Assembly (NCBI GenBank): GCA_963920525.1 | Contig: OY986438.1 | Location: 50,929,253-50,993,252, forward strand | Reading direction: 5' to 3' | Length of the DNA: 64,000 nucleotides | Source: Dichetophora obliterata | Lineage: Eukaryota > Arthropoda > Insecta > Diptera > Sciomyzidae | Shown: piece by piece, positions 23,276 through 35,339 of the stretch | How the letters are laid out: each line of letters starts with the position of its first letter | Numbering within the stretch: the first letter of the stretch is position 1 | Made by a program: the position numbers and the translations under genes | The notes under the pieces: generated by a model | What the model saw: the letters and a program-made list of their open reading frames with translations, nothing else | Database searches by the model: none | What the model was told of the DNA's origin: nothing

Positions 23276-23519
23276 CCAGCTGGACCTACAACCTCCGACC
23301 ATTCGACCGCTTACATTCACTGTTACCCAAACTGCTGACGTTACGCTGCATTAAGTAATATTAAGGAACAAGTCTCAATAAAACTTGAAATTGTAATATT
23401 AAAACCAACACCAACTGCGTTCTAATTTGTTGAAAGTTTGTGGATCTTTCACTCGATCCTGGCACGGCTGAGCTGACCTCAGCCATAAGATAAAACCACT
23501 GTTACAATATTGGCAAAAG

Positions 23520-26240
23520 TACGGAAACAGCTTCTAACCATGGCAAAATTAGACAAGGTAGTAGTTGGACGGAAAGCCGGTGACCAAAACTGTCAAAACG
23601 AAGTTGATATTTCATACAAAATATGCAACCAATGAGAATGCAATATGAAAGTAAAAATTGGCAAAAATACCAAAATGGCTGGGTTTGACAGTTATGGTCA
23701 CTTAGAAAGAGAGCACCTAATGTTAGACACATTTTTGTTGATTCAAATTTGTAGTTTTCTCTTGGCCGGACAGCCCCTTGTATCAATGTAACACCTTTCA
23801 ATGGTTCCTTCGGTGTCCGCTCAAGTGAGACTCCACTGTATATGAGCAAATTGTTTGTGTAAGATGTATTCAGGGCACAGACATTTGTGACTATTGTGGT
23901 AGATCTACCACATATTTTCAAAATTTTAACATCAACGACTTTTAAAACCGAAGCCTAAAATCAACCACTATTTCATAGTCTAGTGGTTAAGCCTAAAATC
24001 AACCACCATCATAAAATTTTGTTATGAATTTATTCGCTGTGAAAAACATTTTATAAAAACATCACTAGAAAGCTCAATTGTGAATATCATTAGCTTGTTA
24101 TTGTGAATGACATTGATCTTTAGACGTTGATGCCAGCTGTTAACAAAATGTTTCCGCGGGAGGCTTACTGCACCTTTATGTAAAACGAAACGAAGGCTGA
24201 CCGTCGTGAGAGAAACGAGCAACAATATTTTTGGATATGGAAAAATGTATTGCTTACCTGTGTTGTCTCACACAACGTTCAGCCTTCACTTAAAGATACA
24301 GTTGAACGCGGCACGAGGCGATAAAAGTTACCGTCCCGGTAAACTCACAACTCCCTAGAAATGGAAATATGATTTTCCAGCAAGTTGTGGGCAAGTGTGA
24401 GGGACGGTAATTTTTACCGGACTATGAAAAAATTGGACATTAAGGGGGTATAAACACATATTTAACATAAAATTGGGCTCTTGCCCCTAAACTTGATTTG
24501 TTCCATATTGTTTTGTTTTTTGTTATATTGACTGAAAGTTTGTTCGTTTTTAATTTATTTTTGTTTTTTTTAGTGAATATATACTATTTTGATTATTGTA
24601 AACTGTGTTATGTATATTTTTTTATAAAAGACATATATAGTTCTTATATGAAATATCGAATCTGTCACATTTTATTTGATTTTACGACACTTTTCCAGTT
24701 CAATCCACCACTAAAAATTTTACCACTTAAAAATTCCTTGCACTGAATGTATTACTGAAGTGTTCATAACGTATTAGCAACTGGCGTAAGTTGTGTTGCT
24801 AAATTGTTCATGGATCATACGCAATTTATATTGAATTGAATAAACATATTTATGAAAAATTAAAGATTTTTGTTATTTTATTACAAAAGCTCTTTATTTG
24901 TATACATATAAAAAAATTTCTTGTGAACTATAACCTTAATATATTCACAATTATTCACTTTATTATTAAGTTTATTTATTTGTTCGTACTTAAACCAGGC
25001 TGTAGCCAAAAATATTCACATGCTTTCTTTTCCGTACTGCTTCATTTTCTAACAAAGCTTCTGTGTTGTTTTCTTTGTGTTCTTCGTTATAAGCACTTGA
25101 TACCAATTTATGATCAACGCTTATAAAATGTAAATGCTTTTAAGAGCAATTTGTTCATAATACATGTAATTGCGTTGATCATAAAAATTATAGAAATTAA
25201 AAATTGATCATAATAAATGATCAGTGTTTTAAACAGAATTATAGCAAGAATCGTGAAACTTATCTATGGTTAAAAGAAGCATGTTTTGTATTTAGTGATC
25301 AGCTTGAGCATGACTTGTGCGCAAAGAACTTTCTGCTGTGTATGTATTATTATCTGTTCCACCCTCACTTGTAAACTACTTATTATAATTTGACAAATGA
25401 TTCATTGTTAGAAGCGTTTTGATCGTCATAGGCTATGTGACGTCAAATTTAATAGAAGACGCCCTCTGGAGGACATAAAAACATGAACTAAAAAAATGTA
25501 TATAGTTTTACAATAAACCTCTTTTTTATAATTTTATTATCAAACAAATTATTAGTGGTTATTACTTTCGATTCTATAAAAAATGTATCCCCTAAATAAC
25601 TTAAATAAAAAATAAGTTAAAAAATACTTCTTAGTTAAGTTTAAAAACTAAAATCCAACTACGATTTTTAGTAAACAGTATGTAAGTAAGTAAAAATACA
25701 CACTTAAAAGTATTAAAGAAGATAAAATTCTAATCTGAAATTGTTATTTACAATTTATTTTATATTTTTTGTCTATTAAGCTGTATGAACAGTGTACACC
25801 TAAGAATTTTATTTGTTTTTTGTTTATTTTATAAAACGAAATCGGTTTGATGGATTCATATCAAACTCTGCACACATCTTTTATCTTTTATTTAATAAAA
25901 CTGTTTTATTTTTTTTAATGGCATATTTTTGCGTCATGGTTTTATTAAAAATTACTTTTTTTTGACCTGGTTGACGGTATAACTAAAACAGGCTTAATCA
26001 AATCAATTTTATTCAAAATGGATTTTGTTGGAAAAACTTGTCTCCAGCCGAAGAAGTTTTTTATCTTTTTTTTATAAACAATTTTTTCCATTGCCATTCC
26101 CAATGGCATATCCCAACGATATTTTGATAATCCCCTACGTCCGGCTAAAGCTAATAATATACATTTTATGAATCTTTTTCGTTTTTTGTCCTAAAATGAT
26201 CCCTGTAAACGAATTGCTTTCAACGCCACTGAGCCTAGAT
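23520..26240. other. Intergenic, no gene recognised
   Basis: Contains a short duplication of GCCTAAAATCAACCAC at about 23951 and 23991, a GC-richer stretch at 24290-24430, and a small palindrome around GATCAACGCTTATAA (25110-25190). None of these could be assigned. No coding evidence. Confidence 0.35.
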
Positions 26241-26479
26241 TCAAGCGATGAAAATTTTCAAAGTACTAGCATGCAAAAATTTACCATGAAAAAATTTTTG
26301 TTTGGCTGGTGTTTCTGGTGGTTGGAAATTATAATAAAAATATTTTTGAAATGTTTTGGGCGCTTGTTTGTTATAGTGGCCCATAGCAAATTGATGAAAT
26401 GTCGTTCCTGCACCGTGTTTGCGAAGCAATTGTTGGCCAGCTGAGGATGTACATCAATAAAGTGTAGCAATATTTCCAT
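26241..26479 (-). pseudogene. Possible MADF/Myb-SANT-type DNA-binding domain relic
   Basis: Minus-strand translation from 26479 reads ILLHFIDVHPQLANN followed by FINLLWATI. This has the look of the first half of the MADF/Myb-SANT-like domain found in Harbinger-associated and Adf-1-like proteins. Beyond about 26360 the frame shifts and decays. The similarity is judged by eye only. Confidence 0.3.
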
Positions 26480-26989
26480 TTACTTAGGTGTCGCAACCGA
26501 ATAATATATTTCCAAAACATTACCATAAAAATAACTAAATAAATATTCTTACATTTTTGCTTAAATTTTCACTTTTGAAGCAAGCAAATCCAGAAACAAA
26601 TCAAAGGGTGAAAATAAAACAAAACACCAAATCGGTGTGCTCGACCTATTTCAAAAATTCTGACAAATTATTAAAAATTTAGTTGAGTCTGTAGATACTG
26701 GAAATAGCATTTTTTATTTATTCGCTATTTTGTTTTGCAAAGTTAGAGGGGTAAAAAAATGAAAACATTATGAACAACGTGCACATTTTTGATGATTTAT
26801 TTCTTAAGAACCAATAGAGATAAAATCTTTCAACTTTTTTTATTTTAATATGACAGTTTTAGGTGACAGTTTTGCCAAAAAGCTCTATTGAAGATAGATT
26901 TTTTTTCATCAATTTTATAGTTTTCAATCCTGATTTTTTCGAAAGGTGATCCAAAATAGTGATCTAATAGTTAACATCTAAAATAGATC

Positions 26990-27350
26990 TGTAACAGGGC
27001 ACTGCTTATTAGGCAGACATGCCTACAGACTGGGAGTTATCACAAATGACTTCTGCAGAAGCTGCATGCACGAGGAGGAGAAAAAAACCATCTCCCACCT
27101 TCCATGTTCCTGTCTCGCGCTTGCTAGAAGAAGGCATAAATATCTGGTGCCATTCTTCTTCTCTGAGCTTCACGACCTGTCAAGGACAAGCGTCAAACGT
27201 CTTACAAGCTTTGTTAAGAGCTCAATGTGGTTCCACTCGGGCTAAAGGCCAAGTGTGCAGCAGTATCACAATGGACCTTATAGGTCTAACTGAGCCGTGG
27301 TACGTGTGTATGGTTTGAGCACGTACAGCTGCTGCGGCCTCAATCTAACC
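26990..27350 (+). pseudogene. LINE ORF2 C-terminal relic (zinc-knuckle region)
   Basis: With frameshifts, it translates to TGHCLLGRHA...FCRSCMHEEEKKTISHLPCSC, the C-terminal Cys/His block of I/R1/jockey-type LINE polyproteins. A 3' tail with TATAGGTCTAACTGAGCCG follows. Only the last about 120 codons remain. Confidence 0.7.
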
Positions 27351-28180
27351 TTTGTTAGTAAAAACAAAAAAATTTCAATAAATATAACATTTTATTTGTG
27401 TTACCAGCTATTTTATAAATTGAACTTTACATTACAGGTAAAATTTATCGGTAATAGATATTCAAAGACCAAATTGTATTAGCTGATAATTAAGATTTGC
27501 ACCCAAAATATTATGCGTCGAATTATATGGCCAAGGACTGTATTACTTAAAGAAATTTCTTTAAGAAATTTATTTTTTATAGACCAAATTTTTTAAAATC
27601 AGTAAAATTACCAAAGTATTAACCTGAGTATTGCGCACATTTTGTAAAAGTCATTATGGGATATACCCTAAACTTATCTCAATATGCCATCTTTTTCTCG
27701 CTGTGTGCACCAAACAAATTAATTTTTCACTCATCATTGCTCTAAATTGAAAATGTTTTTAAGATTTAAAAAAAAAATTTATATTTATTTTCAACTCTTA
27801 ATTATTTCGAGAAAGTATTATTGCAGCTGTAAGCTGCAGTTGTTGTAAAGAATGTCAATAAGAGTGTTCCAATTTTTGGGAGTAGCTACTAGTACGAATT
27901 TTTCTGAGATATGGAAGAATACAAATACGAATACACAATCGAAAATTTGTGAATCTCTAATGGCTTATCAAATATCAAGCTACCTGTTGCAAAATAAACT
28001 GTTTTCTCCACAGCGGTCAGGCTTCGGCACTCGGCATAGCTGTTCTACTGATATGATTAAGATTTTGGACGATATAAGAAACTCGTATGACAATGGATCA
28101 GTAACTCTGATATGCTTACTAAATTTTTCAAAAGCGTTTGATACAGTTAAAGTTCCTTTACTATGTTATAAGCTTAAATA

Positions 28181-28430
28181 TCGTCGGCCTAATTTTAATA
28201 CGACGTAAGTCAAAATTATCTATTGTCCAGGAGGCGAAGAAAACTGTTTATTATTTGTATGAAGTTCATACGATAATGTATTGTTTCGAACGGTCTACCT
28301 CCCTTTTTTTCATACAAACTTTAAAAACTAAAAAAGGACATAGATGTAGTTTTGACCAATCTACCTTAACCGTCAATAAACGTTATTTTGACCAATTTTG
28401 ACATACGTCCTATTAGAATTAGGACGGCGA
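28181..28430. mobile_element. 250-bp MITE with TA target duplication
   Basis: The ends TCGTCGGCCTAATTTTAATA and inverted TCGCCGTCCTAATTCTAATA continue as near-matching inverted repeats for about 35 bp, through (G)GTC AAAATT. TA dinucleotides flank at 28179-28180 and 28431-28432. It splits the RT domain of the LINE relic cleanly. Probably Tc1/mariner-mobilised. Confidence 0.85.
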
Positions 28431-28774
28431 TATATGTATGGCTTTTGTGACAGCTGACTCCTGAACAAGGTTGGTGAAAATGTTTCGAGTCATTCGTCTG
28501 TTTGCAGTTGCGTTCCTCGAGGATTGGTACTAGATCCTCTTTTATTCTCCATTTTTTTAAATGATATTTTCAGCATTTGCATTCATCCATGCATGCTTAT
28601 GCTGATGATATTCAGATATATCTGCCCCGTAGAACTGTTCTCATGAAAGACCTGGTAGACATTCTTAATGAGGATCTAGTGAGCATAAGTCAATGGGCTC
28701 TTGGCAATGGGCTTCAACTTAATTCGTCAAAATCAATTGTATTACCCATCAGTAAAGATAATAATGTTATTCAG

Positions 28775-29699
28775 TAAAATTTTCCTGCTAAACTGCTAAA
28801 TTGTTAAAGTTAGAAGCTGTTGATGTGAACGCATCTGGTAAGACATTTTACAAGCAAGTGCTAAACTTATATGTCAAAATCAGCTGACAGACTTCTACAG
28901 CAAAAAATCTGTGGTTTAAAAAACTGTGGTGTAACCAGTACTCAGTAACCAAAAATGTATTTTAATTTTAATATAACTGAGCGTTTCCAAAGCTCAAAGA
29001 CAGTGAAAACAGTTTGGTGCGAACCAGGGTTCGGAACATTGGTTTTTTTTTTCAAAATGCTCGCGAACGCTATTCGTGCAGTGGAAACACTTTTTCAGCA
29101 CGAACAAACGAGGATTTCGTCGTTCGCTCTAATCGGCCGGCGCTCAAACATTTTGGGCGAATCCGGTGATTCTTTGTGAAAAGAGTAGTAGATTTGTTCA
29201 AGTGGTAGTTAATAACGTAGGAAAAAACAAAAAAGGAACAAAATTAATTAAAAACATAAGATAAAAGAACACTGTTTTATTTGTGTCAAGTTTTCTTACT
29301 ATTAAGTTTTCAATATCGCAAACATTAATTTTATTTGCTACTCAGAAACTTTGAAATGTTTTGAATCTCTACCAACCCCATTGCAAAATTTATATTTTTT
29401 ATTAATTAAGGGCAGTTTTTAGACTTTAAAACTACAAATCAGAAATAATTTGGTACTTGTTGGAACTCATTCACAAAACAATTCATCACTACACTCAATA
29501 AGTTTGACATTTCCGACTTAACAAATGGTATCTGCTAAACAAAAACACGATGCTGAGCTTGTTAACTTGCTAACAAGCTGTGTAATCTTTTCCCATGCAA
29601 AAATTTTGACAGGACTTAACAAATTTATTAAGTTTGGCAAGCTAGCAAGGCTTAACACTGTAGTGAATACCATTAATGTCTTCTTTGAAGATATATCAG
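28775..29699. other. Unassigned insertion in LINE relic
   Basis: LINE homology stops after LPISKDNNVIQ and resumes at LILKDQMPSLVSK. The intervening about 925 bp has no recognisable ends or coding. A shared TCAG at both junctions is too short to count as a duplication. It may be an insertion or a deletion/rearrangement. Confidence 0.4.
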
Positions 29700-30198
29700 A
29701 CCTTATTTTAAAAGACCAAATGCCAAGTCTCGTCAGCAAAATGAAAAAACTTGGTTTTCAGTGACCACATCAACAGTGTTGTTCGAAAAAATACTATATT
29801 CTGCGTAATCTAAAAGTTTCAGCTGAATATTCGCCTGTTGAATTGAAACATAAACTTATACTACCTATAATAAAAGAATGTGTTTATAGCACTTTGGACT
29901 CCCGATCTCAATTTAAACTAAACTTAGCATTCAACCAGGTTACACGATATGTTTAAAAAAACCTATTCTTGGAAGTGATATTATTAACAATCTCAATGGT
30001 AGAAATTGTATCTTTCTGCATAAATACCTAGTATTTAAAACGCCGCATTATTTGTATGAAAAATTCACTTTGGTCACTCAACGAGAAGTTACATGCTGAC
30101 CTCACAGAGTCTAAGCTACCTCAACTCCACAAGATAATTTTTTATTAATGTCACTCGTCTTTGAAATTCTTTACCGAGCCATGTAAGAGCTTTAAGGG

Positions 30199-30736
30199 CC
30201 ATTTTTTCAGTGCAAGTTTAACTCTGTTTTTCGGTTAAACTAAGTTTAAGCCAAGAATAAGTTTTTCAGTGAATATTAAATAAAGTATAAACTAAGGTTA
30301 ACCGCTCAATAGTCATTGGTTAAACTATTGTTAACTTACCGTTCACTTTTGACAAATGATTTGTTTACTTCATTTATACAAAAAAATAAATTCACACTGA
30401 GCAAAGCTGTAATTGCTGAGGACAGTTTCGTTATTCCTTCTCTTTAATAAATTTGTTGTTTTTATAAAGCATTACCATTTTGGTAGGCGCAGCGATGATT
30501 TGTTGATTGTTGCTAACAAAAATTCAATTTCCTTAATAAAAAAATTGTTCTTCTTGTACTCATTTTGTTTTTTTTTTTTGAGACTTCAGATTTTACATAT
30601 ATTTATTTGAATTTTAATGACGTTTAATGGTGCTTAAGTACCTAACCAAGCACTGAAAAAGTGATTGTGTGGTTAAAATCTGGCTAACTTTAATCTACGA
30701 TTAACTAAACTCTTGTTAACCAGCACTGAAAAATTG
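30199..30736. mobile_element. 538-bp MITE, TTTTTCAGTGC ends
   Basis: The ends CCATTTTTTCAGTGC and inverted CAATTTTTCAGTGC are followed by subterminal GTTTAAC/GTTAAC motifs. Identical GCTTTAAGGG (up to 10 bp) flanks both sides (30189-30198 and 30737-30746). LINE ORF homology continues across the junction once it is removed. The exact duplication length (8-10 bp) is ambiguous. Confidence 0.75.
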
Positions 30737-30944
30737 GCTTTAAGGGAAATAACAAGATTTAGACTCGCTGTATTTAAACATTTCGCTTCTAATTAATGAT
30801 TTAAAAATTTGCCAGTTTTCTTTAAATCTACACTTTCTTCTTGTCACTTCTTTTTTTCTCATGAGCATGCTCTATCACTTACTCTACTTACTCTATCTAC
30901 TTACAACGAGTCAAATCGTGAAACGTACGCTTTTAATTTTTGAA

Positions 30945-31520
30945 TAAAAAATAGAAATCAATATTTAAAAGTTATTTTGTTGTCCAAAATATGTTGGGCA
31001 AATTGTGCTTTTTATTTTTGCCTTAAAAAATAAAAATCAAACATACCAGTTATTTTGTGACCAAAAAAATATCGGGCAAATTTTACTTTTTATTTTTGCT
31101 TTAAAACATAAAAATCAAAACATACCAGTTATTTTGTGACCAAAAAAATATCGGGCAAACTTTACTTGTTATTTTTGCTTCAAAAAATAAAAATCAAAAC
31201 ATTTCAGTTACCTTGTGACCAAAAAAGTATCGGGCAAATTTTACTTTTTATTTTTGCTTTAAAAAATAAAAGTCAAAACATACCAGTTATTTTGTGACCA
31301 AAAAAATATCGGACAAATTTACTGTTTATTTTTGCTTTAAAAAATAAAAATCAAAACATACCAGTTATTTTGTGACCAAAAAAATATCGGGCAAACTTTA
31401 CTTTTCATTTTTGATTAAAAAAAATAAAAATCAAAACTTACCAGTTATTTTGTGACCAAAAAAATATCGGGAAAATTTTGATTTTTGCCTTAAAAAAATA
31501 AAAAGCAGAAATAATTATTA
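30945..31520. repeat. 79-bp minisatellite, about 7 copies
   Basis: The phrase ATACCAGTTATTTTGTGACC recurs at 31043, 31122, 31201, 31280, 31358 and 31438, at spacing 78-80. It lies within units that also contain ATATCGGGCAAA and a TTTTATTTTTGC...AAAATAAAAATC inverted pair. The edge copies are more diverged. Confidence 0.9.
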
Positions 31521-31529
31521 TTTTTTGTT

Positions 31530-32270
31530 CAAAATTGTAAAAATCAAAATTTTAAAAATCTATATGAGATCAAGTTCTACTTGTGAGAGCATTCTAATTC
31601 TACCTTCAAAACGGTGGTGCGATAATTTTTTCATGATGCTTTTCTGTTTAAAAATTTAAAAATAATTACTTTTTACAGTCTCTGGTTTTTAGCGCATATT
31701 TTATAGTTTTAAGTGCATGTTTCATGCGCATATTTTCGATTTCTTAGTGCATGAGATTCCTTGCCCTAATAATAAGTATAATGGTGTAATTAGGTTTAAC
31801 AAAATATTTAATGTGTATAATCCTAAAAATGTTTTTCAAACTTGTACATTAAAAAACATTCTTTGTGAAAGAATAAAAGGTAAGAAAAAAATTAAAATTA
31901 TTGAATTTTGGAGCCCCTATCTTTCGACACTCAGACGTGGGTCTGCGTTGTCTATCCTAAAGGCCGCTCCTGAATAACATCAACATCCGAAAGTTACAAC
32001 AAAGGTTCTCATAAATAAATATGCTCAGTATTAATGGAGTAAACACCCGCAACTCACACTCGACGCCATGAACCTATTTTGTTATTGTTTTTAATGTTCG
32101 TTTTTGCATAAATATTATTGAAAACTTTCTTCGATTTAACGATGCCACTGTTGTAACTTTCTTCTTGCTCTGTTTGAACAAAAAATATTTGAACATTTAT
32201 CTCTTCGACTTAACGACACAGTAACACAATCTAAGAGGGGCAGTCAAATTAACGATTGTATCTTTTGTTT
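31530..32270. other. Intergenic, no gene recognised
   Basis: No gene, RNA or transposon end supported. The 86-aa frame at 31717-31977 has no recognisable domain. Confidence 0.35.
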
Positions 32271-32492
32271 GGAGATCGTTAACCTCTTGTCGTTAAATGT
32301 AAACAAGCGGCATAATCCAGACAACACCAACAACAACAACAACAAACTCGTATTGAATCGCGGTGAGCTGGTGATGCTGACGTTTTTAACGTCATATTAT
32401 GTTCAAGCCGAACATTCAATACAGAAACCTGTTCTTATAAAACGAAGAGAAATTATATTAAATTTTTATTATGCATAATAAACTCATTTTTA

Positions 32493-33349
32493 TTACTCAT
32501 CATTAGAGCCATATTGAAGTGGCAAAATGGGCTTACCGCTAGCATACCATACACCATTTTGGTGAGCGCCTTGATTTTGATGAGTATCATAATCTTGGCT
32601 TATTGGTGAACCGGCAGGTAAGCCGGGCGGACCGGCTGGACCAGGACGTCCTTGTGGACCAGGTCTACCTTGAGGACCTGTTCTACCTGGTGGTCCTGGA
32701 GGTCCTGGTGGACCTGGTGGACCAGGTGGTCCGGGCACAGCAAACGGCAGAAATGCTGGTTCAATCTTATCTTCCTTATCGCCGGCAATGATCGGATTCC
32801 TAGAAGGTGTAATTCCAAGATCTGCATTCAAATTATATGCAAACTGCAGACGTTCGGGCAGCTTCCAACGTGGTACTTCCCAGAAGTTAGGACTGCTCCT
32901 CAGCTCATTGAGCAGCGGGCGTTCAACAAGTTGGGCACCATATATAGGATACCCATACTGCGGCAGCAGATAGTTTATGTTCTTGTCATTCACAACGGGT
33001 ATCGCATTTTGATACAGATATTCAGGTAACTTGCGACTATCAATGGGTCGATTGCTGTTCTTGATCACTTTGCTGGCTTCTTCACTCATTCGCTCATATT
33101 CTATAGATGGCTCGGGTGATTTCTCATCGTTTACGTGTTCGTTCTGTGCGTAGTATAAAATGTGTGGCCCATTGGTCTCTGAATCTGCACTCCTTGCATG
33201 TTCCAATATTCGGCTGTTGATTTTGGCACCAACAGAGCAGCTGCAGCAGGCAGCCAGTAATAAACCTAAAATTTAATGAAACAATTGAATTAAGACAAGA
33301 TCAAGGATTTATTATTATGCTCACCAACTAGCAACAGAGTTTTGACCAT
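32493..33349 (-). CDS. Secreted collagen-like repeat protein (join 33325..33349, 32493..33265 on minus)
   Basis: Predicted 265-aa secreted protein. The 25-nt exon 1 (33349-33325) encodes MVKTLLLV and ends at donor GTGAGC. The 59-bp intron ends TTTTAG at 33266, and exon 2 continues [14 protein letters not shown], completing the signal peptide (cleavage near residue 22). A hydrophilic region and a Tyr/Pro/Leu-rich region (about 80-150) follow. Residues about 187-225 form 13 uninterrupted Gly-X-Y triplets, mostly GPP then GPQ/GRP. The run is too short to be a structural collagen but enough for a short triple helix, so trimerisation is plausible. The C-terminus is short and polar. AATAAA overlaps the stop codon (32494-32489), with a second at 32470-32465. 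The family was not recognised. An extracellular-matrix role is inferred. Confidence 0.82.
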
Positions 33350-33405
33350 GTTGACCAAATGCTAACGGCTAAAGTGCTTATGCTAAGAAATTTCTGCTCA
33401 CCTTC

Positions 33406-33413
33406 TTTTTATA
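33406..33413 (-). promoter_or_regulatory. TATA box of the collagen-like gene
   Basis: TATAAAAA on the minus strand (33413 to 33406), about 31 nt upstream of the expected start near 33382. The implied leader is about 33 nt. Confidence 0.65.
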
Positions 33414-33954
33414 TTAGAGGTTCAAACGAATAGTTCTAGCAAGATGTAAATAAAAAGATCTTAATCAACCAAAAGTTTAAGAATTTTGCAAATATTTCTC
33501 GGAATCTCAAAGTGTTTCATTAGAATACTTATGATAGATTATCAATAGAAATAACTTCGTTGTAGCAAAAACTATCATAAAAGCGATCTTGGGTTGAGTG
33601 AGCTTAAAGAATGATGAACGATTCTTTGAGAAACTACTTATCTTGTTAAAAGATTGAAAATGAAGAATTCTTTTCCATGAAATTCAAAGATTTGATGTTT
33701 TTGTTTAAAGTGGAACATAATATATAATTGTGATGATATGTATAAACATGCAGGCCTCTGTTCCACTGTTGTTAGATTGAAGTAAGTTCATCTAAAAGGG
33801 ATAATTCTTGAATAAATTCTGAAATTATGGTAAACAAAGTTTATTTTCTGTAAAAGAGTCAAAATTTTAATGTACAGCCATTTTTATTTCCATTTGCTAA
33901 CAGTATAATATTTATTTATTTCTTTATCTTCAGTTTAGTCTATGAATAAATTTT

Positions 33955-35290
33955 CTTACATACTAGTTAAATATTAAGAATGAAACAAAGTAAAAATATT
34001 TAAAAAAATAGTGTTTAAAATAGATCTCATTTGATTCTTAGAAACAGTAAAATCAGGATTACAACTAGAATAAATAGAATTAAACAAACGCAAGACAAGA
34101 TTAATAGGAGCATTTATAGCATATAGGAATGGTAAATTTGTAAAGTAAAAGGATCATAACTTCAAAACATAGTTGCTGAAACATTAAAATCGATCATTTC
34201 CAATAGTGCAAGGCAATCAACCAAACCACTTATGATATCAAAAACAAAGAGCAAAGATAAAGTGCTTATTCTGCTCTCGAAAGTTTTAAGCCCTATTAAT
34301 AAGTATCACGTTTTATATGAAGGAGGTACACCATCAATATTAATAGAACGCAAGGCAAACCTTGTGAAAGATTTCTGAACCCTTTGAATCCGCAACTTAC
34401 GAGAATCGTAATAAGAGTTCCAAATAATAGCAGCATATTCCAATCTAGAACGCACAAACGAATTAAACAAGACTTTCAAAGTGTACGGATCGGAAAAACA
34501 TGCACTATTTCGTCTTATAAAAGCTAGCATAGCATAAGCTTTAGGAATAATGTAATCCAGATGAGAAGTAAACGTACACTTGCAATCAAAAACAACACCT
34601 AGGTCCTTAAATTGTTGGACGGAAGTCAAAGGGAAGTTGGCGATATTATAAGCGAACGGACGGAAAAAGCTAGATTTAGAGAAAGTAATTGAAAAACATT
34701 TATTAAGATTTAGAAAAAAACCATTTCTGCAGCACCAAAAACAGAGTCTATCGACTTCACACTGCAAATGTTCAGTATCATTAAAATGACCTATTTTTAG
34801 GAAGATCTTAAGATCATCAGCGTAGAGCAAAAATTTCCTAAAGGACAAAATTTATGTTATGTCATTAATAAACGAAATAAAAAGTAGAGACCCCAAGACA
34901 CTTCCTTGAGGAACACCTGAAGTTGCTAAATAAGAAAAGGATTTAACATTATCAAATGCAACTACACATTGCCTGCTTGATAAATACGACTCAAGCCAGC
35001 TTAAGAAACTTGAGTGAAAACCCAATTTCTTAAGCTTTCTAATTAAAAAACATGAGAAACTTTATCAAAAGCTTTGGAAAAATCTGTGTAAACCAAATTA
35101 CCAGACATCCCTCAGTAAATGCAGATATGCAGCATTCAGAAAATAAAACAAGATTTGTCATAGTAGAGCAACCAGGTACAAAACCAGGCTGGTGAGGAGA
35201 GATAATATGCTCTACTGTAAAAAATTATTTCTCTTTAACTATAGACTCAAAAAGCTTCGAAATACATAGTTGTTAGCTAAGAAATATTTT
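33955..35290 (-). pseudogene. LINE ORF2 (reverse transcriptase) relic
   Basis: Minus-strand translation gives, in order, PHQPGFVPGCSTMTNL (about 35190), a degraded FSKAFD-equivalent, SGVPQGSVLGSLLF (about 34900), LLYADDLKIFLK (about 34830), LGVVFDCKCTFTSHLDYI, RSRLEYAAIIWN, RIQRVQKSFTRFALR (about 34380), and after a frameshift a typical jockey-like C-terminus to about 33955. Several stops and frameshifts; 5' truncated where the 1.9 kb repeat copy B begins. Confidence 0.85.
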
Positions 35291-35339
35291 TATAATTAGC
35301 TATATTGTTTTTAGATCCAGATTTCTGGATTGTAGTCAA

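Larger units (their letters stand above)
22135..23506. mobile_element. Solo LTR, 1,372 bp
   Basis: Starts TGTAAC and ends GTTACA (TG...CA with a 6-bp inverted repeat). It is flanked by a perfect 4-bp duplication ATAT at 22131-22134 and 23507-23510. This is the signature of an LTR retrotransposon reduced to one LTR by recombination. A 4-bp duplication fits Ty3/gypsy-type elements best. AATAAA-like signals occur near 23377. The interior is made largely of tandem repeats (next entries). No internal coding region is adjacent. Confidence 0.85.
27930..30794 (+). pseudogene. Jockey-like LINE ORF2 relic with three interruptions
   Basis: Colinear reverse transcriptase blocks are visible: RSGFGTRHSCSTDMIKILDD (about 28017), LNFSKAFDTV (28120), VPRGLVLDPLLF (about 28515), YADDIQIYLP (28597), DHINSVVRK (29768), ILRNLKVSAEYSPVE (about 29805) and the terminal RFRLAVFKHFASN (about 30750-30794). 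The chain is broken by a TA-flanked MITE (28181-28430), an unassigned insertion (about 28775-29699) and a TTTTTCAGTGC-ended MITE (30199-30736), plus stops and frameshifts. Dead element. Confidence 0.82.

Noticed and set aside
22800..23354. 184-aa reading frame across the CCGAT array
   Set aside because: It is produced by tandem repeats within a solo LTR; the translation is a monotonous repeat of LPIYR-like words.
21336..23845. A single pogo/Tigger element spanning the solo LTR
   Set aside because: GCGGACA phrases occur near both sides in inverted orientation, but the outer ends could not be matched and no TA duplication was defined.
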